From Sphingobium sp. 15-1 (GTDB lineage Bacteria > Pseudomonadota > Alphaproteobacteria > Sphingomonadales > Sphingomonadaceae): 64,000 bases of DNA. The notes under the pieces are model-generated. The model was not told where the DNA came from. It ran no database searches and saw nothing but the letters and a program-made list of their open reading frames with translations. Location of the stretch: NCBI RefSeq assembly GCF_013375535.1, contig NZ_JABXJG010000001.1, forward strand, positions 2,770,001 to 2,834,000, written 5' to 3'. Position numbers and translations under genes: made by a program. Of this stretch, positions 18,045-27,023 are shown piece after piece (position 1 is the first letter of the stretch; every line of letters starts with the position of its first letter).

Positions 18045-20276
18045 TTGTCTGATTTGTTTCACCGTTCGGAGGCAGCCCAGAAAATGCGGGTTCTGTTCAT
18101 TTTGGGCTGCAATGAGGGGCCCAGCGCGCGCTATCGGGTGTTCAATCACATCGAAGCGCTTCAGGCGATGGGCGTCGGTGCCGAATGGCTTTGGGACATT
18201 CATTCCGAAGCGATGGAGGAGACGTATCTGCGGCAATTCTCGATTGTCGTGAACTTCCGGGGCGGGCACAGCGACCGTGTGGATCGGATGTTCGCGATTC
18301 TCAAGCGATTGGGGATCCCCACCGTCTATGACATTGACGACCTGGTGTTCGATCCCTCGATGGCGAGCCAGATCGATGCCTATCGGAAGATGAACGCCGC
18401 TGGCCAACGGGACTATATGGAGGGCATGCGCAGCATGGAGCGCGTCATGCTGGCCTCTGATTATGTGACGGTATCCACGTCTTTTCTCGCCGAGCAAGCA
18501 GAGAGGGTCAGTGGCAAGCGGAGCTGGATCATACCCTTCGGCGTGAACGACCGTCAGGTCGAGATCGCGAGCATCGTGCGACCCTATGAAGGCGGCGTCC
18601 GGTTCATCACCTATTTGAGCGGTACCAAGACCCATGAGCAGGATTTCGCAGAAGCCGTCGTGGCGCTGCGCCGCATTCTGACCGAATATGACGATGTTTA
18701 CCTCAAGCTCGTGGGCTATCTCGACGTGGATACCCACTTGCCGGGGCTGCAGCACAAGGTGATCCGGGTTCCGCATATGGACTGGAAGAATCTGGTGATA
18801 GAGACGGCGAGCGCCTATGTGAACATCGCGCCGTTCGAGCCTGCCAGCCCATTTTGCCAGTCCAAGAGCGACCTGAAATATGTCGAGCCGGCGCTGTCGG
18901 CCGTGCCGACGATCGCCTCGCCTATCCGATCCTTTCAGGATAGCATTGAGCATGGCGTCAATGGCCTGATTGCGGAGAGCGCCGACGAATGGTACGCGGC
19001 GTTTAAGCTTTTGCTCGACGACCGCAAACTGCGCGATCGCCTCGGCAGCGCAGCGCGCGAAGATGTGGGCCGTGAACGCTATCCGGCTCAGATCGGCCGC
19101 AAGCTGCACGATGTCTATTCGGAGATCATCGGCTTGCACCGCCTGGAAAATCGTCCGACGGACCGAATGGCGGCGACCCCGCTGACGGGACGCAAAGGGG
19201 CCGGGTTGCGCATTGCCTGGGTCATTCCGCAGCCGTTCGAGGCATCGGGCGGGCATCGCAATATCTTCCGCGCCATTCGGTATCTTGCGGAATTTGGCCA
19301 CTCTTGCTCGCTGCACGTCCTGCCTGACAACCATCGTTTCAGCCACGGTGATGAAATCCGGGATTTCATCACAAAGGAGTTCTTCGACCTGAAGACGGAA
19401 TCCGTCCATCACGGCGTCAACGACATTCCGGAATGCGACGTGTTGGTCTGCACCTATTGGACGACCGCTTATATCGTGAAGGAAAATGCGCATAAAGCGC
19501 CGCTCCACGTCTATTTCCTGCAGGATTATGAGCCGATGTTTTTCCCCATGGGGACGGATTATGTGCGCGCCTGCGAAACCTATCGTTTCGGCTTTTACCC
19601 GATCACCTCCGGCCCTTGGCCGCTCCGTATGCTGGAGAAGGAGTGGGGAATAGAGAAGGGGTCTTTCTTCCGCTTCCCGCTCGACCGAGATATCTATTAT
19701 CCGCCTGCCGAGCGTCGTTATGATGGGCCTGGTCGCATCGCCTATTTCGCACGGCCTGACATGCCGCGTCGCTGCTATCCTCTGGGCGTTTCAGCGCTGG
19801 AACTGGTCAAGCGTGAGCGCCCGGACGTCGAAATCCTGTTCTACGGTGATCATTCGGACAAGTTTCAGCATGTGCCGTTCCCGTTCACCAATATCGGGAT
19901 GACGCCGCAGATCGAAGATCTGGGTGACCTTTATCGCTCTGTCGATGTGGGGGTTTGCTTCTCCACCACCAACCCATCTCTTGTTCCTTTTGAGATGATG
20001 GCGTGTGGACTGCCAGTGGTCGATCTCGACGTTAACGGCAATGAGGTTAGCTATGGTGGCCGCGACAATTGCATGCTGGCGGCGGCTAGCCCGCGAGACA
20101 TTGCGGACAAGATTTACGCGGTTCTGGACAATCGCGCGAAGGCCGCTGACCTTAGTCGTCGCGGCATTGAATATGCGACCGAATTCCCCACCGAGGTGGA
20201 GATGGTGCGCCTCATCGAGGGCTATATGGTCGCAGAATTCGATGCCGTGACCGGGGGTCGAAAGAAAATCGCCTGA
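18045..20276 (+). CDS. Two-domain glycosyltransferase, WsaF-like
   Basis: 743 residues made of two GT4-like halves. The N-terminal half holds ILGCNEGPSARYRVFN and VYDIDDLVFDP; the C-terminal half holds WVIPQPFEASGGHRNIFRA, YFLQDYEPMFFPMG, PITSGPWP and CFSTTNPSLVPFEMMACGLP. The C-terminal half resembles rhamnosyltransferase WsaF. The likely start is TTG 18045 behind GGGGG at 18034-18038; ATG 18084 is possible. It shares its whole architecture with the protein at 24193-26385. Its stop abuts the stop of the convergent gmhA with no base between. Confidence 0.85.
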   Translation: MSDLFHRSEAAQKMRVLFILGCNEGPSARYRVFNHIEALQAMGVGAEWLWDIHSEAMEETYLRQFSIVVNFRGGHSDRVDRMFAILKRLGIPTVYDIDDLVFDPSMASQIDAYRKMNAAGQRDYMEGMRSMERVMLASDYVTVSTSFLAEQAERVSGKRSWIIPFGVNDRQVEIASIVRPYEGGVRFITYLSGTKTHEQDFAEAVVALRRILTEYDDVYLKLVGYLDVDTHLPGLQHKVIRVPHMDWKNLVIETASAYVNIAPFEPASPFCQSKSDLKYVEPALSAVPTIASPIRSFQDSIEHGVNGLIAESADEWYAAFKLLLDDRKLRDRLGSAAREDVGRERYPAQIGRKLHDVYSEIIGLHRLENRPTDRMAATPLTGRKGAGLRIAWVIPQPFEASGGHRNIFRAIRYLAEFGHSCSLHVLPDNHRFSHGDEIRDFITKEFFDLKTESVHHGVNDIPECDVLVCTYWTTAYIVKENAHKAPLHVYFLQDYEPMFFPMGTDYVRACETYRFGFYPITSGPWPLRMLEKEWGIEKGSFFRFPLDRDIYYPPAERRYDGPGRIAYFARPDMPRRCYPLGVSALELVKRERPDVEILFYGDHSDKFQHVPFPFTNIGMTPQIEDLGDLYRSVDVGVCFSTTNPSLVPFEMMACGLPVVDLDVNGNEVSYGGRDNCMLAAASPRDIADKIYAVLDNRAKAADLSRRGIEYATEFPTEVEMVRLIEGYMVAEFDAVTGGRKKIA

Positions 20277-20903
20277 TTAAAACTTGACCTGGCCGAGCTT
20301 GGCCGGGTCATCGATTTCGCGATGGCGGCAATATTGTGCCAGGATGTGCATCAGCGACTGGTGGACATCCTCGACAATGCCGTAATTTTCGCACTCGACA
20401 TGCAGGCTGACGTCCGCAATCTGGGCCGATTGTCCGCCGGTAAAGCCGGTCATGGCGATGGTCCGCACGCCCATGGTGCGGGCCAGTTCCAGTACCCGGA
20501 TGATATTGGGCGACGAGCCGGATGAACTGATCGCAATCAGCAGGTCGCCTGTCTCTGCCATGGACGACAGCTGGAAAGAAAACATCTCCTCGCTGCCGAT
20601 ATCGTTGACGATGGCAGTGATCAGTTCGACCGTGGTCGAGAAGCTGTGCACCTTCGGCCGCAATGCGGTGTCGCTACGGATGCCTTTCAAACAGTCGCAG
20701 ACGAGGTGGTTGGCGATGGCAGCCGAGCCGCCATTGCCGCAGGAGTAGATGCGCTTGCCCGCCTTGGTCGTGTCGAGGATCAGTTTTGCGGCGGCGTTCA
20801 GGGAATCGGGGTTGATGGTGGCGGAGGCAGCATTGAGGCGTGCGAAATATTCGCTCGCATAAGGCGCTGCTTCGGGGAAAATGCGATCGGGGAAATACGT
20901 CAC
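20277..20903 (-). CDS. gmhA: Sedoheptulose-7-phosphate isomerase
   Basis: 208 residues of a single SIS domain with the GmhA motifs YSCGNGGSAAIANHLVCD and ISSSGSSPNIIRVLELA. It turns sedoheptulose 7-phosphate into D-glycero-D-manno-heptose 7-phosphate. It is the last gene of a seven-gene leftward operon that also holds the next three enzymes of the GDP-heptose route, so this heptose is probably for the polysaccharide rather than for lipid A core. Confidence 0.92.
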   Translation of the reverse strand: MTYFPDRIFPEAAPYASEYFARLNAASATINPDSLNAAAKLILDTTKAGKRIYSCGNGGSAAIANHLVCDCLKGIRSDTALRPKVHSFSTTVELITAIVNDIGSEEMFSFQLSSMAETGDLLIAISSSGSSPNIIRVLELARTMGVRTIAMTGFTGGQSAQIADVSLHVECENYGIVEDVHQSLMHILAQYCRHREIDDPAKLGQVKF

Positions 20904-20918
20904 TTTGGCTCCAGCTAT

Positions 20919-21902
20919 TTATAAGGGGTTATAGAATAGAATACGGCTGCCAAGCGGCTCGAATCCGAACCGTACCTGACGAAGGCCGACCGCGTTGGCA
21001 ATGTCTTCATGACGTTCGCGCGGCGCGTAGAACATCATGAACCCGCCTTGGCCGGCACCCAGCAGCTTTCCGCCCAACGCACCGGCGCCCATGCCCTGCG
21101 CATACCACTCGTCGATCGCGGGCGTCGAAATACCCGAGGTCAGCGTCTTCTTGAGCGACCAGTTTTCGTGCAGGATATGACCGAAGCTGTCGACATGGCC
21201 CTGCGACAGTTCGTCGCGCATCACATAGACAAGTTCAACCATGCGTTTGAGCGCGGCCTGCTTGTCATTATCGCTGCCGGATTCCACCGATTGTGCGCTT
21301 AGGATTGCGGAGGCGCTGCGCGTAATGCCCGTATAGAAGACGATGATCCGCTGCTCCAGAAGGTCGCGAATGTCCCGGCGCATGATGATCGGACTGACGC
21401 TGACGCTGTCGTCGGGGTTGAATTCGATGACGTTGAAACCGCCAAAGGCAGCGGCATATTGGTCCTGCTTGCCGATGGGCTGGTGACAGCGCTCGATCTC
21501 CACCTCGCATGCGCGGGCCGCGAGATCCGCAGCTGATGCATGGACTCCACTATAGGCCGCTATGGCATTGAGCAGTCCGACGGAGAAGGTGGAGGAGGAA
21601 CCAAGGCCCGTACCACGCGACGGAATGTCGGCGGTGGTTGTGATCTCGACGCCGCCGCGCATCCCGGTCATTTCAAATGCGGCGCGAAGCAATTCGTGCT
21701 CGATATCCTCCAGCCGGGTGACTTCCTCGGTCTTGGAATAGGCGAGCCGGATACCACCGTCGAATTTTCGGTTGATGCTGATGTACACATATTTGTCGAT
21801 CGCGGTGCTGAGCACTGCGCCGCCATACTTGCGATAATAGGAAGGGAGGTCGCTGCCTCCTCCAACGAAGCTCATGCGAAGAGGGGTTCGGCTGATGATC
21901 AC
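20919..21902 (-). CDS. hddA: D-glycero-alpha-D-manno-heptose-7-phosphate kinase
   Basis: 327 residues of a GHMP kinase. SRTPLRMSFVGGGSDLPSYY is the HddA N-terminus, and PSRGTGLGSSSTFSVGLL is the GHMP phosphate-binding motif. The C-terminal glycine motif GGKLLGAGQGGFMMF is also present. HddA makes heptose 1,7-bisphosphate in the alpha configuration, which leads to GDP-heptose (HldE makes the beta form for ADP-heptose). Sixteen bases separate it from gmhA. Confidence 0.92.
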   Translation of the reverse strand: MIISRTPLRMSFVGGGSDLPSYYRKYGGAVLSTAIDKYVYISINRKFDGGIRLAYSKTEEVTRLEDIEHELLRAAFEMTGMRGGVEITTTADIPSRGTGLGSSSTFSVGLLNAIAAYSGVHASAADLAARACEVEIERCHQPIGKQDQYAAAFGGFNVIEFNPDDSVSVSPIIMRRDIRDLLEQRIIVFYTGITRSASAILSAQSVESGSDNDKQAALKRMVELVYVMRDELSQGHVDSFGHILHENWSLKKTLTSGISTPAIDEWYAQGMGAGALGGKLLGAGQGGFMMFYAPRERHEDIANAVGLRQVRFGFEPLGSRILFYNPL

Positions 21903-21932
21903 AGTGGCTGTTCCGTTTGTTAAAGCGCGGCT

Positions 21933-23231
21933 TCAGTGTGAAAGGATGATGTTGACGGCTTGCACAATGTCCTGCGCAATCGCGGTCGGTTCGGCAGGCC
22001 ATTTGCCGTCCCGGCCGCCTTCGCCGGTCTCGACCAATATGCAGCGCAGATTTGCACGATTGGCCATGGCAATGTCTGCCGTGCTGTCTCCGATCATCCA
22101 CGACGCGGACAAGTCGAGGTTCATGGCGGCCGCAGCCTGTTCGATCATCGCGGTCCCCGGCTTGCGACAGGTGCAGCCGATCTTCAGTTCCGGCACCTCG
22201 CCTGCGTAGCCGCTGTGGGGATGGTGGGGGCAGACATAGGTGGCGTCGAGATAGGCGCCCGCCCGTCCCAGTTCGCTTTCCAGCTTGGCGTGAATGCGGT
22301 TCAGGCCCGGCCAGTCGCACTCGCCCCTCGCCAGAACCGGTTGGTTCGTGACGACAACGACGCGATATTCGGCATCGTTGAGGCGCTTCAGTGCCTGGCC
22401 CGCGCCGGTGAAGACTTCCAGGTCATCGGGTTTGCGCACGTAATCGCGCAGGGCGTTCAACGTGCCGTCGCGGTCCACGAAAACCGCTTTTTGCGGCGTT
22501 TCGCGGCGCGCTCGTGCGACCACACCCGTTTGCAGGTGCCGTTCCGCCTTGTCCAGCCGGGTCGGCGTGCCGATGTCCTTGATATACTCGAACGAAATAT
22601 ATCCCGCCAGTTTCTGCCCGGACGCGACCATTGCGGGGAACAGGTCCTTTGCAAAATCGCCGACCGGAAAGCGGTCGATCCATGATGCCAGCGGGGCTTT
22701 ATTCACGACATAGAGAGCCGCGTTCACCAGATTATGGAGGTATGCCCCGTCGGGATGGGGGTAGGAATGAAAGGCGGTGATAACCTTGTTTGCATCCAGT
22801 TCGACAAGATCGGAATCCGCCGGATGATCGTTCGGATGAAGCAATAGAGTGGCCACCGCGGAAGACCGGTCGTGGACATCGATCATATGCCGAATATCGA
22901 CATCGAACAGTGTGTCGCCGTAGATAACGATAAAGCGGTCCTGAAGCTGGTCGAAGCATGCGAGTGTGGCGCCCGCCGTGCCGCGTGGCTCGCCGTCGTC
23001 GATCAGCGTTATCCGGGCAGAAAACTGGTTCTCGTCCACGAATGCCTGAATCTGATCGGCCGCGTGATTGACCAGAATGACGACGTCGTCGATGCCGTTC
23101 AGGATCAGGCTGTCGATCTGTCGCTTGAGCAGAGGCTCGCCATCGACGTCGATCAACGGCTTCGGTTTGCCGTTGAGCCGGCTCGCGAGGCGCGTGCCCT
23201 TGCCTCCGGCGAGGATGACGGCCTGTGTCAT
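21933..23231 (-). CDS. hddC-gmhB: Fused heptose-1-phosphate guanylyltransferase and heptose-bisphosphate phosphatase
   Basis: 432 residues in two domains. Residues 1-235 are a nucleotidyltransferase with LAGGKGTRL (7-15), KPKPLIDVDG and VIYGDTLFD. Residues 247-432 are a HAD phosphatase of the GmhB family: DRDGTLN (253-259), VVTNQPVLARGE, a zinc site CPHH...CTCRKPG, and MIGDSTADI. The fusion joins the last two reactions: removal of the 7-phosphate and transfer of GMP to heptose 1-phosphate. The start at 23231 overlaps the upstream epimerase stop by four bases. An in-frame ATG at 23306 lies inside that epimerase and is unlikely. Confidence 0.92.
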   Translation of the reverse strand: MTQAVILAGGKGTRLASRLNGKPKPLIDVDGEPLLKRQIDSLILNGIDDVVILVNHAADQIQAFVDENQFSARITLIDDGEPRGTAGATLACFDQLQDRFIVIYGDTLFDVDIRHMIDVHDRSSAVATLLLHPNDHPADSDLVELDANKVITAFHSYPHPDGAYLHNLVNAALYVVNKAPLASWIDRFPVGDFAKDLFPAMVASGQKLAGYISFEYIKDIGTPTRLDKAERHLQTGVVARARRETPQKAVFVDRDGTLNALRDYVRKPDDLEVFTGAGQALKRLNDAEYRVVVVTNQPVLARGECDWPGLNRIHAKLESELGRAGAYLDATYVCPHHPHSGYAGEVPELKIGCTCRKPGTAMIEQAAAAMNLDLSASWMIGDSTADIAMANRANLRCILVETGEGGRDGKWPAEPTAIAQDIVQAVNIILSH

Positions 23232-24181
23232 GCGCTGGCTTCCTGCGCGATGATCTCGTCGACCGAGCGGTGCATGGCCGCCTCGGAACTCATCGTCGGC
23301 GCCCATCCGCTCGCCATCAGCCGTTCGACAGAATAGCGGAAACGGGGAACGTCGCCGACCCAGCCGCGATTGCCTTGGCCGAAGTGCAATTCTGCCTTGC
23401 CCCCGGTCTGATCGCGGACCCGCTCGGCTATGGAGCGCACGGTGATGCCGTCGTCGGTCGGGCCGATGTTGAATACGGCGTAAGGGATATTCAGGTCGCG
23501 GATGTGCAGCATGGCCGCCACCAGGTCCAGAACGTGCAGATACGCTTTTTGCTGCGTTCCGTCGCCCAGAACCTCAAGCCGACCGGCGTCCCGTTTCAGC
23601 TTCTGGATGAAATCCAGGATCACGCCATGCGTTGCGGGGATGCCGATGACATTGGGAAAGCGGAAGATGCTTACCTTTGCGACAAAGGCTTCGTGCGCTG
23701 CGCGTATCTGCGCTTCGGATGCAAGCTTCATCGCGCCATAGTTGGAGATCGGCTGGAGCGGGCCGATATCCTCGTGTATCTTCTGATCGCCCAGATCGCC
23801 GTAAATGGCGGAACTGGAGGCGAAGTGGAGCATGCCGATATTCCGGCGCCTCATGACATCGAGGATCGCGACCGTCGTCAGGAAGGTCTGGCGCAGGTCC
23901 ACCCGGTAGTCGGCGACCCCAGCCGGAATGTCAGAATTAGCGGCCATATGCCAGATTTCGTCGATCTCCAACGTGTCGAGGGCCGTATCGAGGATATCGG
24001 GATCGCTGCAATCCGCCTTGATGAAAGAGAAGTCCGGGTTCGTCAGCAGATCCTTCATCGTCTCGCGCCTGCCACGCGACAGATCGTCCAGCGCGACCAC
24101 GCGGAAGCCGCGATCCAAAAGGGCCTTGGCTAGATTGACGCCGATGAAGCCTGCACCACCCGTGATAAGATGAACTGACAT
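23228..24181 (-). CDS. NAD-dependent nucleotide-sugar epimerase
   Basis: 317 residues of an extended SDR with [17 protein letters not shown] at the N-terminus, HMAANSDI, HFASSSAIYGD and a SNYGAMKLASE Tyr/Lys pair. It belongs to the UDP-glucose 4-epimerase-like group. In the GDP-heptose operon it may modify the heptose further, for example by epimerisation at C4 or C6, or may act on a different sugar; the sequence does not decide. It overlaps hddC-gmhB by four bases. Confidence 0.85.
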   Translation of the reverse strand: MSVHLITGGAGFIGVNLAKALLDRGFRVVALDDLSRGRRETMKDLLTNPDFSFIKADCSDPDILDTALDTLEIDEIWHMAANSDIPAGVADYRVDLRQTFLTTVAILDVMRRRNIGMLHFASSSAIYGDLGDQKIHEDIGPLQPISNYGAMKLASEAQIRAAHEAFVAKVSIFRFPNVIGIPATHGVILDFIQKLKRDAGRLEVLGDGTQQKAYLHVLDLVAAMLHIRDLNIPYAVFNIGPTDDGITVRSIAERVRDQTGGKAELHFGQGNRGWVGDVPRFRYSVERLMASGWAPTMSSEAAMHRSVDEIIAQEASA

Positions 24182-24192
24182 ATTGGCCCTTT

Positions 24193-26385
24193 TTAGTTAG
24201 AATTTGGGATGGAAGAGGATGATGCCTGACGTTCCGACAGCATTTTGAGTCTGCTGGTCAAAAGCTGCTCGATACGCTCGGCCATCTCGCGCTCACTGGG
24301 GAAGGTCGATGCGAAATTCAGCCCTGCCGCGCTTCGCGACGCAAGTTGTACGGGGTCGTCTAGCAGGTTTGCGATGGCTTGCGCCATGCGTGAAGGATCT
24401 GCATCGGTCAGCAGTGCGATGTCGCGTCGATTGTCGTAATTGACCTCATTGCCAGGCCGATCGAGATCCACGACAGGCAGTCCACAGGCCATCATCTCAT
24501 AGGGAACGAGGCTGGGGTTGGTCGTCGAAAAGACGAGGCCAGCCGTCGATGTGGCATAGAGTTGAGCTAGATCCTCCAGGGTAGGGACGACGTCCAGATA
24601 GGTGACGGGATAGTCCTGTCGATGGTTTTTTGCGCCGCTCGATCCGAAGAACAGGATTTCATAGTCGGGCCGGAGGCGATGGAAATGGTGCAGGGCCATT
24701 CTGCCGATTTCGAAGCATCGACGTTCCATTTCGGGCTTCGCGAAGAAGATCAGTCGCTTGGCGCGCTCCTGTCCCTTGCCTGCTGTCCGATTGTAAATCG
24801 ACTCATCGACCGGAAATTGGAAGGAGTCCGCCTCCATCCCATAGTCACGACGCAGTATCTGCGCGCACCAGGGACCGGAGGTGATGGCGTAGAGGTTTTT
24901 GCGATAGGTGTTTTCCGCGAGGATATATTCCGACCCCATGGGGTAGAAGGCCGGTTCGAAATCCTGCACGAAATAGAAGATTTGGCCGACAGACGAGCGG
25001 ACGGATTCCGCCAGACCGACTGTCGACCAGTGGGTCGCCATCAACACGTCTTCGCCATTGGCCTGGCCGGTGAACCGCCGGACCCGCCCCTCGAACGGGT
25101 AGAAATGCTCCTGTACCCCGCGACGCAGTTCCGTATCGCTGAGAGAGGTGTCGGAGAAATACAGCCTGACGTCGTGGCCGAACTGTTCCAGATGATAGGC
25201 CGCGCGCAGGATGTTGCGATGTCCGCCGCCGCCAATAATGAGGCCGGGCACGATCCAGCCGATTTTAAGCCGGTCCTTTAAGTGATGCGCTGCGGCCGGT
25301 GTTGGCGCGGGAAGATCGTAAGCGATGATCGCCTTGCGCGCTGCCGTTTCCGTTGAAAATGCCTCAAGCGCGTGTTTGCGGGCAGCTTTGCCGATCTGGG
25401 CGCGAAGTTCGGCGGAACGGATGAGGTCGTCAAGTTTGTCTTCCCACTCCGACAGGCTTGATGCGAGACAGCCGGTCACGCCATCCTCTATCGCGGCCTT
25501 GAAAGGTCCGGTGCGGCTGGCAACTGTCGGCAGTTCCACGAGCGCGGCTTCAAAGAATTTCAGTTCGCTTTTGCCTTCGCAAAAGACGTCACCTTCTTCG
25601 AGCGGCGCGATATTGATGGCGCACTCCGCCATGTTTTGTAGCATGTCGAGCGCAGGCATGAAGCCCCTTCGCTCAATTCTTTCCGCAAAGGGAACCCAGC
25701 TTTCATCAAGGTCCAGCATGCCGACGAGGCGAAAGATGATATTCGGGTGGCGGCGCAACAGGCCCTGCAAGGCGGCGGCGCATTGCTGGAAATCCCGCCC
25801 ATGGGTGTTCGAGCCGGAAAAATAACATATCCGTATTTTGCCATCGCAGGGCGGTGGCGCAGCCAATATGGCTTCCGATAAGGACAATTGCGCGGCGTTG
25901 AAGCTGTTTGGCACCACATGCGCGTCCCGGCCGAGTTCGCGCATACGTTCGGCCAGAAAAGGCGTGGTGGTCGTACCCTTGCCGCAGGAAAACAGGAGTG
26001 AGCGATAGGCGCGCACGCCCCATTCATAGTCCCGCCGCTGGTCAGCGTTCAATGCTGCGACACCAGCTATGCTTTCGATGATACCAGGTTCGAAGACATA
26101 ATCATCGACGTCGAAGACTGTGTCGATGCGATGGACGCGGCAATATTCGAGTAGCTCGACGACCCGTTTGGACGGATCGAAAGGGGACCGGAAAAAGATG
26201 ATGACCTTCGGGCAGATATTCCGGTCGACAATATCGCCGCCGCGGTTGAAATCCATGACTTCCGTGTTATATCCTAGGGAATTCAATCCCTCGGCGATAT
26301 TGTACACCCGATAGCGTTTCGACTCTCCTTCCCAGCAGCCGATCAGGAAGAGTATGTCGACGCTGCGATCCATGGCGTTGGACAT
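24193..26385 (-). CDS. Two-domain glycosyltransferase, WsaF-like (paralogue of 18045-20276)
   Basis: About 730 residues with the same plan as the protein at 18045-20276: an N-terminal GT4-like half (LIGCWEGESKRYRVYN, VFDVDDYVFEPG), then GWIVPGLIIGGGGHRNILRA, FVQDFEPAFYPMGS, AITSGPWC and FSTTNPSLVPYEMMACGLPV. I place the start at ATG 26385, which overlaps the stop of the upstream coiled-coil gene (TGATG); an ORF start at 26502 would lie inside that gene. It probably adds rhamnose or heptose to the repeat unit. Confidence 0.85.
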   Translation of the reverse strand: MSNAMDRSVDILFLIGCWEGESKRYRVYNIAEGLNSLGYNTEVMDFNRGGDIVDRNICPKVIIFFRSPFDPSKRVVELLEYCRVHRIDTVFDVDDYVFEPGIIESIAGVAALNADQRRDYEWGVRAYRSLLFSCGKGTTTTPFLAERMRELGRDAHVVPNSFNAAQLSLSEAILAAPPPCDGKIRICYFSGSNTHGRDFQQCAAALQGLLRRHPNIIFRLVGMLDLDESWVPFAERIERRGFMPALDMLQNMAECAINIAPLEEGDVFCEGKSELKFFEAALVELPTVASRTGPFKAAIEDGVTGCLASSLSEWEDKLDDLIRSAELRAQIGKAARKHALEAFSTETAARKAIIAYDLPAPTPAAAHHLKDRLKIGWIVPGLIIGGGGHRNILRAAYHLEQFGHDVRLYFSDTSLSDTELRRGVQEHFYPFEGRVRRFTGQANGEDVLMATHWSTVGLAESVRSSVGQIFYFVQDFEPAFYPMGSEYILAENTYRKNLYAITSGPWCAQILRRDYGMEADSFQFPVDESIYNRTAGKGQERAKRLIFFAKPEMERRCFEIGRMALHHFHRLRPDYEILFFGSSGAKNHRQDYPVTYLDVVPTLEDLAQLYATSTAGLVFSTTNPSLVPYEMMACGLPVVDLDRPGNEVNYDNRRDIALLTDADPSRMAQAIANLLDDPVQLASRSAAGLNFASTFPSEREMAERIEQLLTSRLKMLSERQASSSSIPNSN

Positions 26386-27017
26386 CAGCGGCGGCCCCGA
26401 TTGAATTTGCCATATCGGTTCCCGATCCAGCGCAGAGGCTTGGTCACGTGCCAACTCACCGAATTCCGCAGGCGGACTATGGCGCTTTCCGCCTGCTCGC
26501 ATCGATAGCGCAGGGCATTGATCTCGTTAGTCAATTCGTCTGCGCGTCCGCTGTTCGCGCGCAACCACTCCGCTTCACTGTCCTGCTGGTGAAGGCGCGT
26601 TTCAGCCTGTGCCAGCTTCTGGGCGGTTGCCGCCAGAAGTTGCCTGACCTGTCCCAGCAGGTCTTCGGCGTCCCTCTGGCGCGAGCGGGCCTCCTCGACC
26701 TGGGCCGATGCGTCATTTGCTCTTGCTACCGCATGCTCGATAGCAGTCAGACGTTCGTTGACGGAAAGCGGCTGACGCTTGTTCGATTTCATGCGCGCAA
26801 GGGTGAGTTTCAGTTCGGTGAGCTCGCACCGAATATTCTTCAACTCCTGGGCAATGATCGGGGGAGAATCATCAGCCGACGGCTCGTCACCACCCGGTGC
26901 AGGCCGATCGGCATTGCCCCCGATGGTCTTCGCTCCCAAAATACTACTCCAGAATTGCGCGGTTGCGTGTGCGCTGCTGCGCCGATAGGCAATGACGGAA
27001 TCCCCCCGGCTTCGCAA
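26385..27017 (-). CDS. Coiled-coil protein of the heptose operon
   Basis: 210 residues. After a disordered N-terminus (residues 35-55, Pro/Asp-rich) there are about 120 residues of coiled coil (LTAIEHAVARANDASAQVEEA, LAATAQKLAQAETRL). The protein ends with NSVSWHVTKPLRWIGNRYG, the same Ser-Trp-x-x-x-Lys-x-Leu-Arg type of tail as the protein at 14328-15659. No catalytic motif is seen. It lies six bases after the three-domain glycosyltransferase and overlaps the next one, so it may hold the two transferases together (inference). Confidence 0.65.
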   Translation of the reverse strand: MRSRGDSVIAYRRSSAHATAQFWSSILGAKTIGGNADRPAPGGDEPSADDSPPIIAQELKNIRCELTELKLTLARMKSNKRQPLSVNERLTAIEHAVARANDASAQVEEARSRQRDAEDLLGQVRQLLAATAQKLAQAETRLHQQDSEAEWLRANSGRADELTNEINALRYRCEQAESAIVRLRNSVSWHVTKPLRWIGNRYGKFNRGRR

Positions 27018-27023
27018 GACCGT

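Noticed and set aside
26386-26502. An N-terminal extension of the WsaF-like glycosyltransferase to 26502
   Set aside because: It would lie wholly inside the coiled-coil gene; the TGATG overlap at 26385 marks the start.
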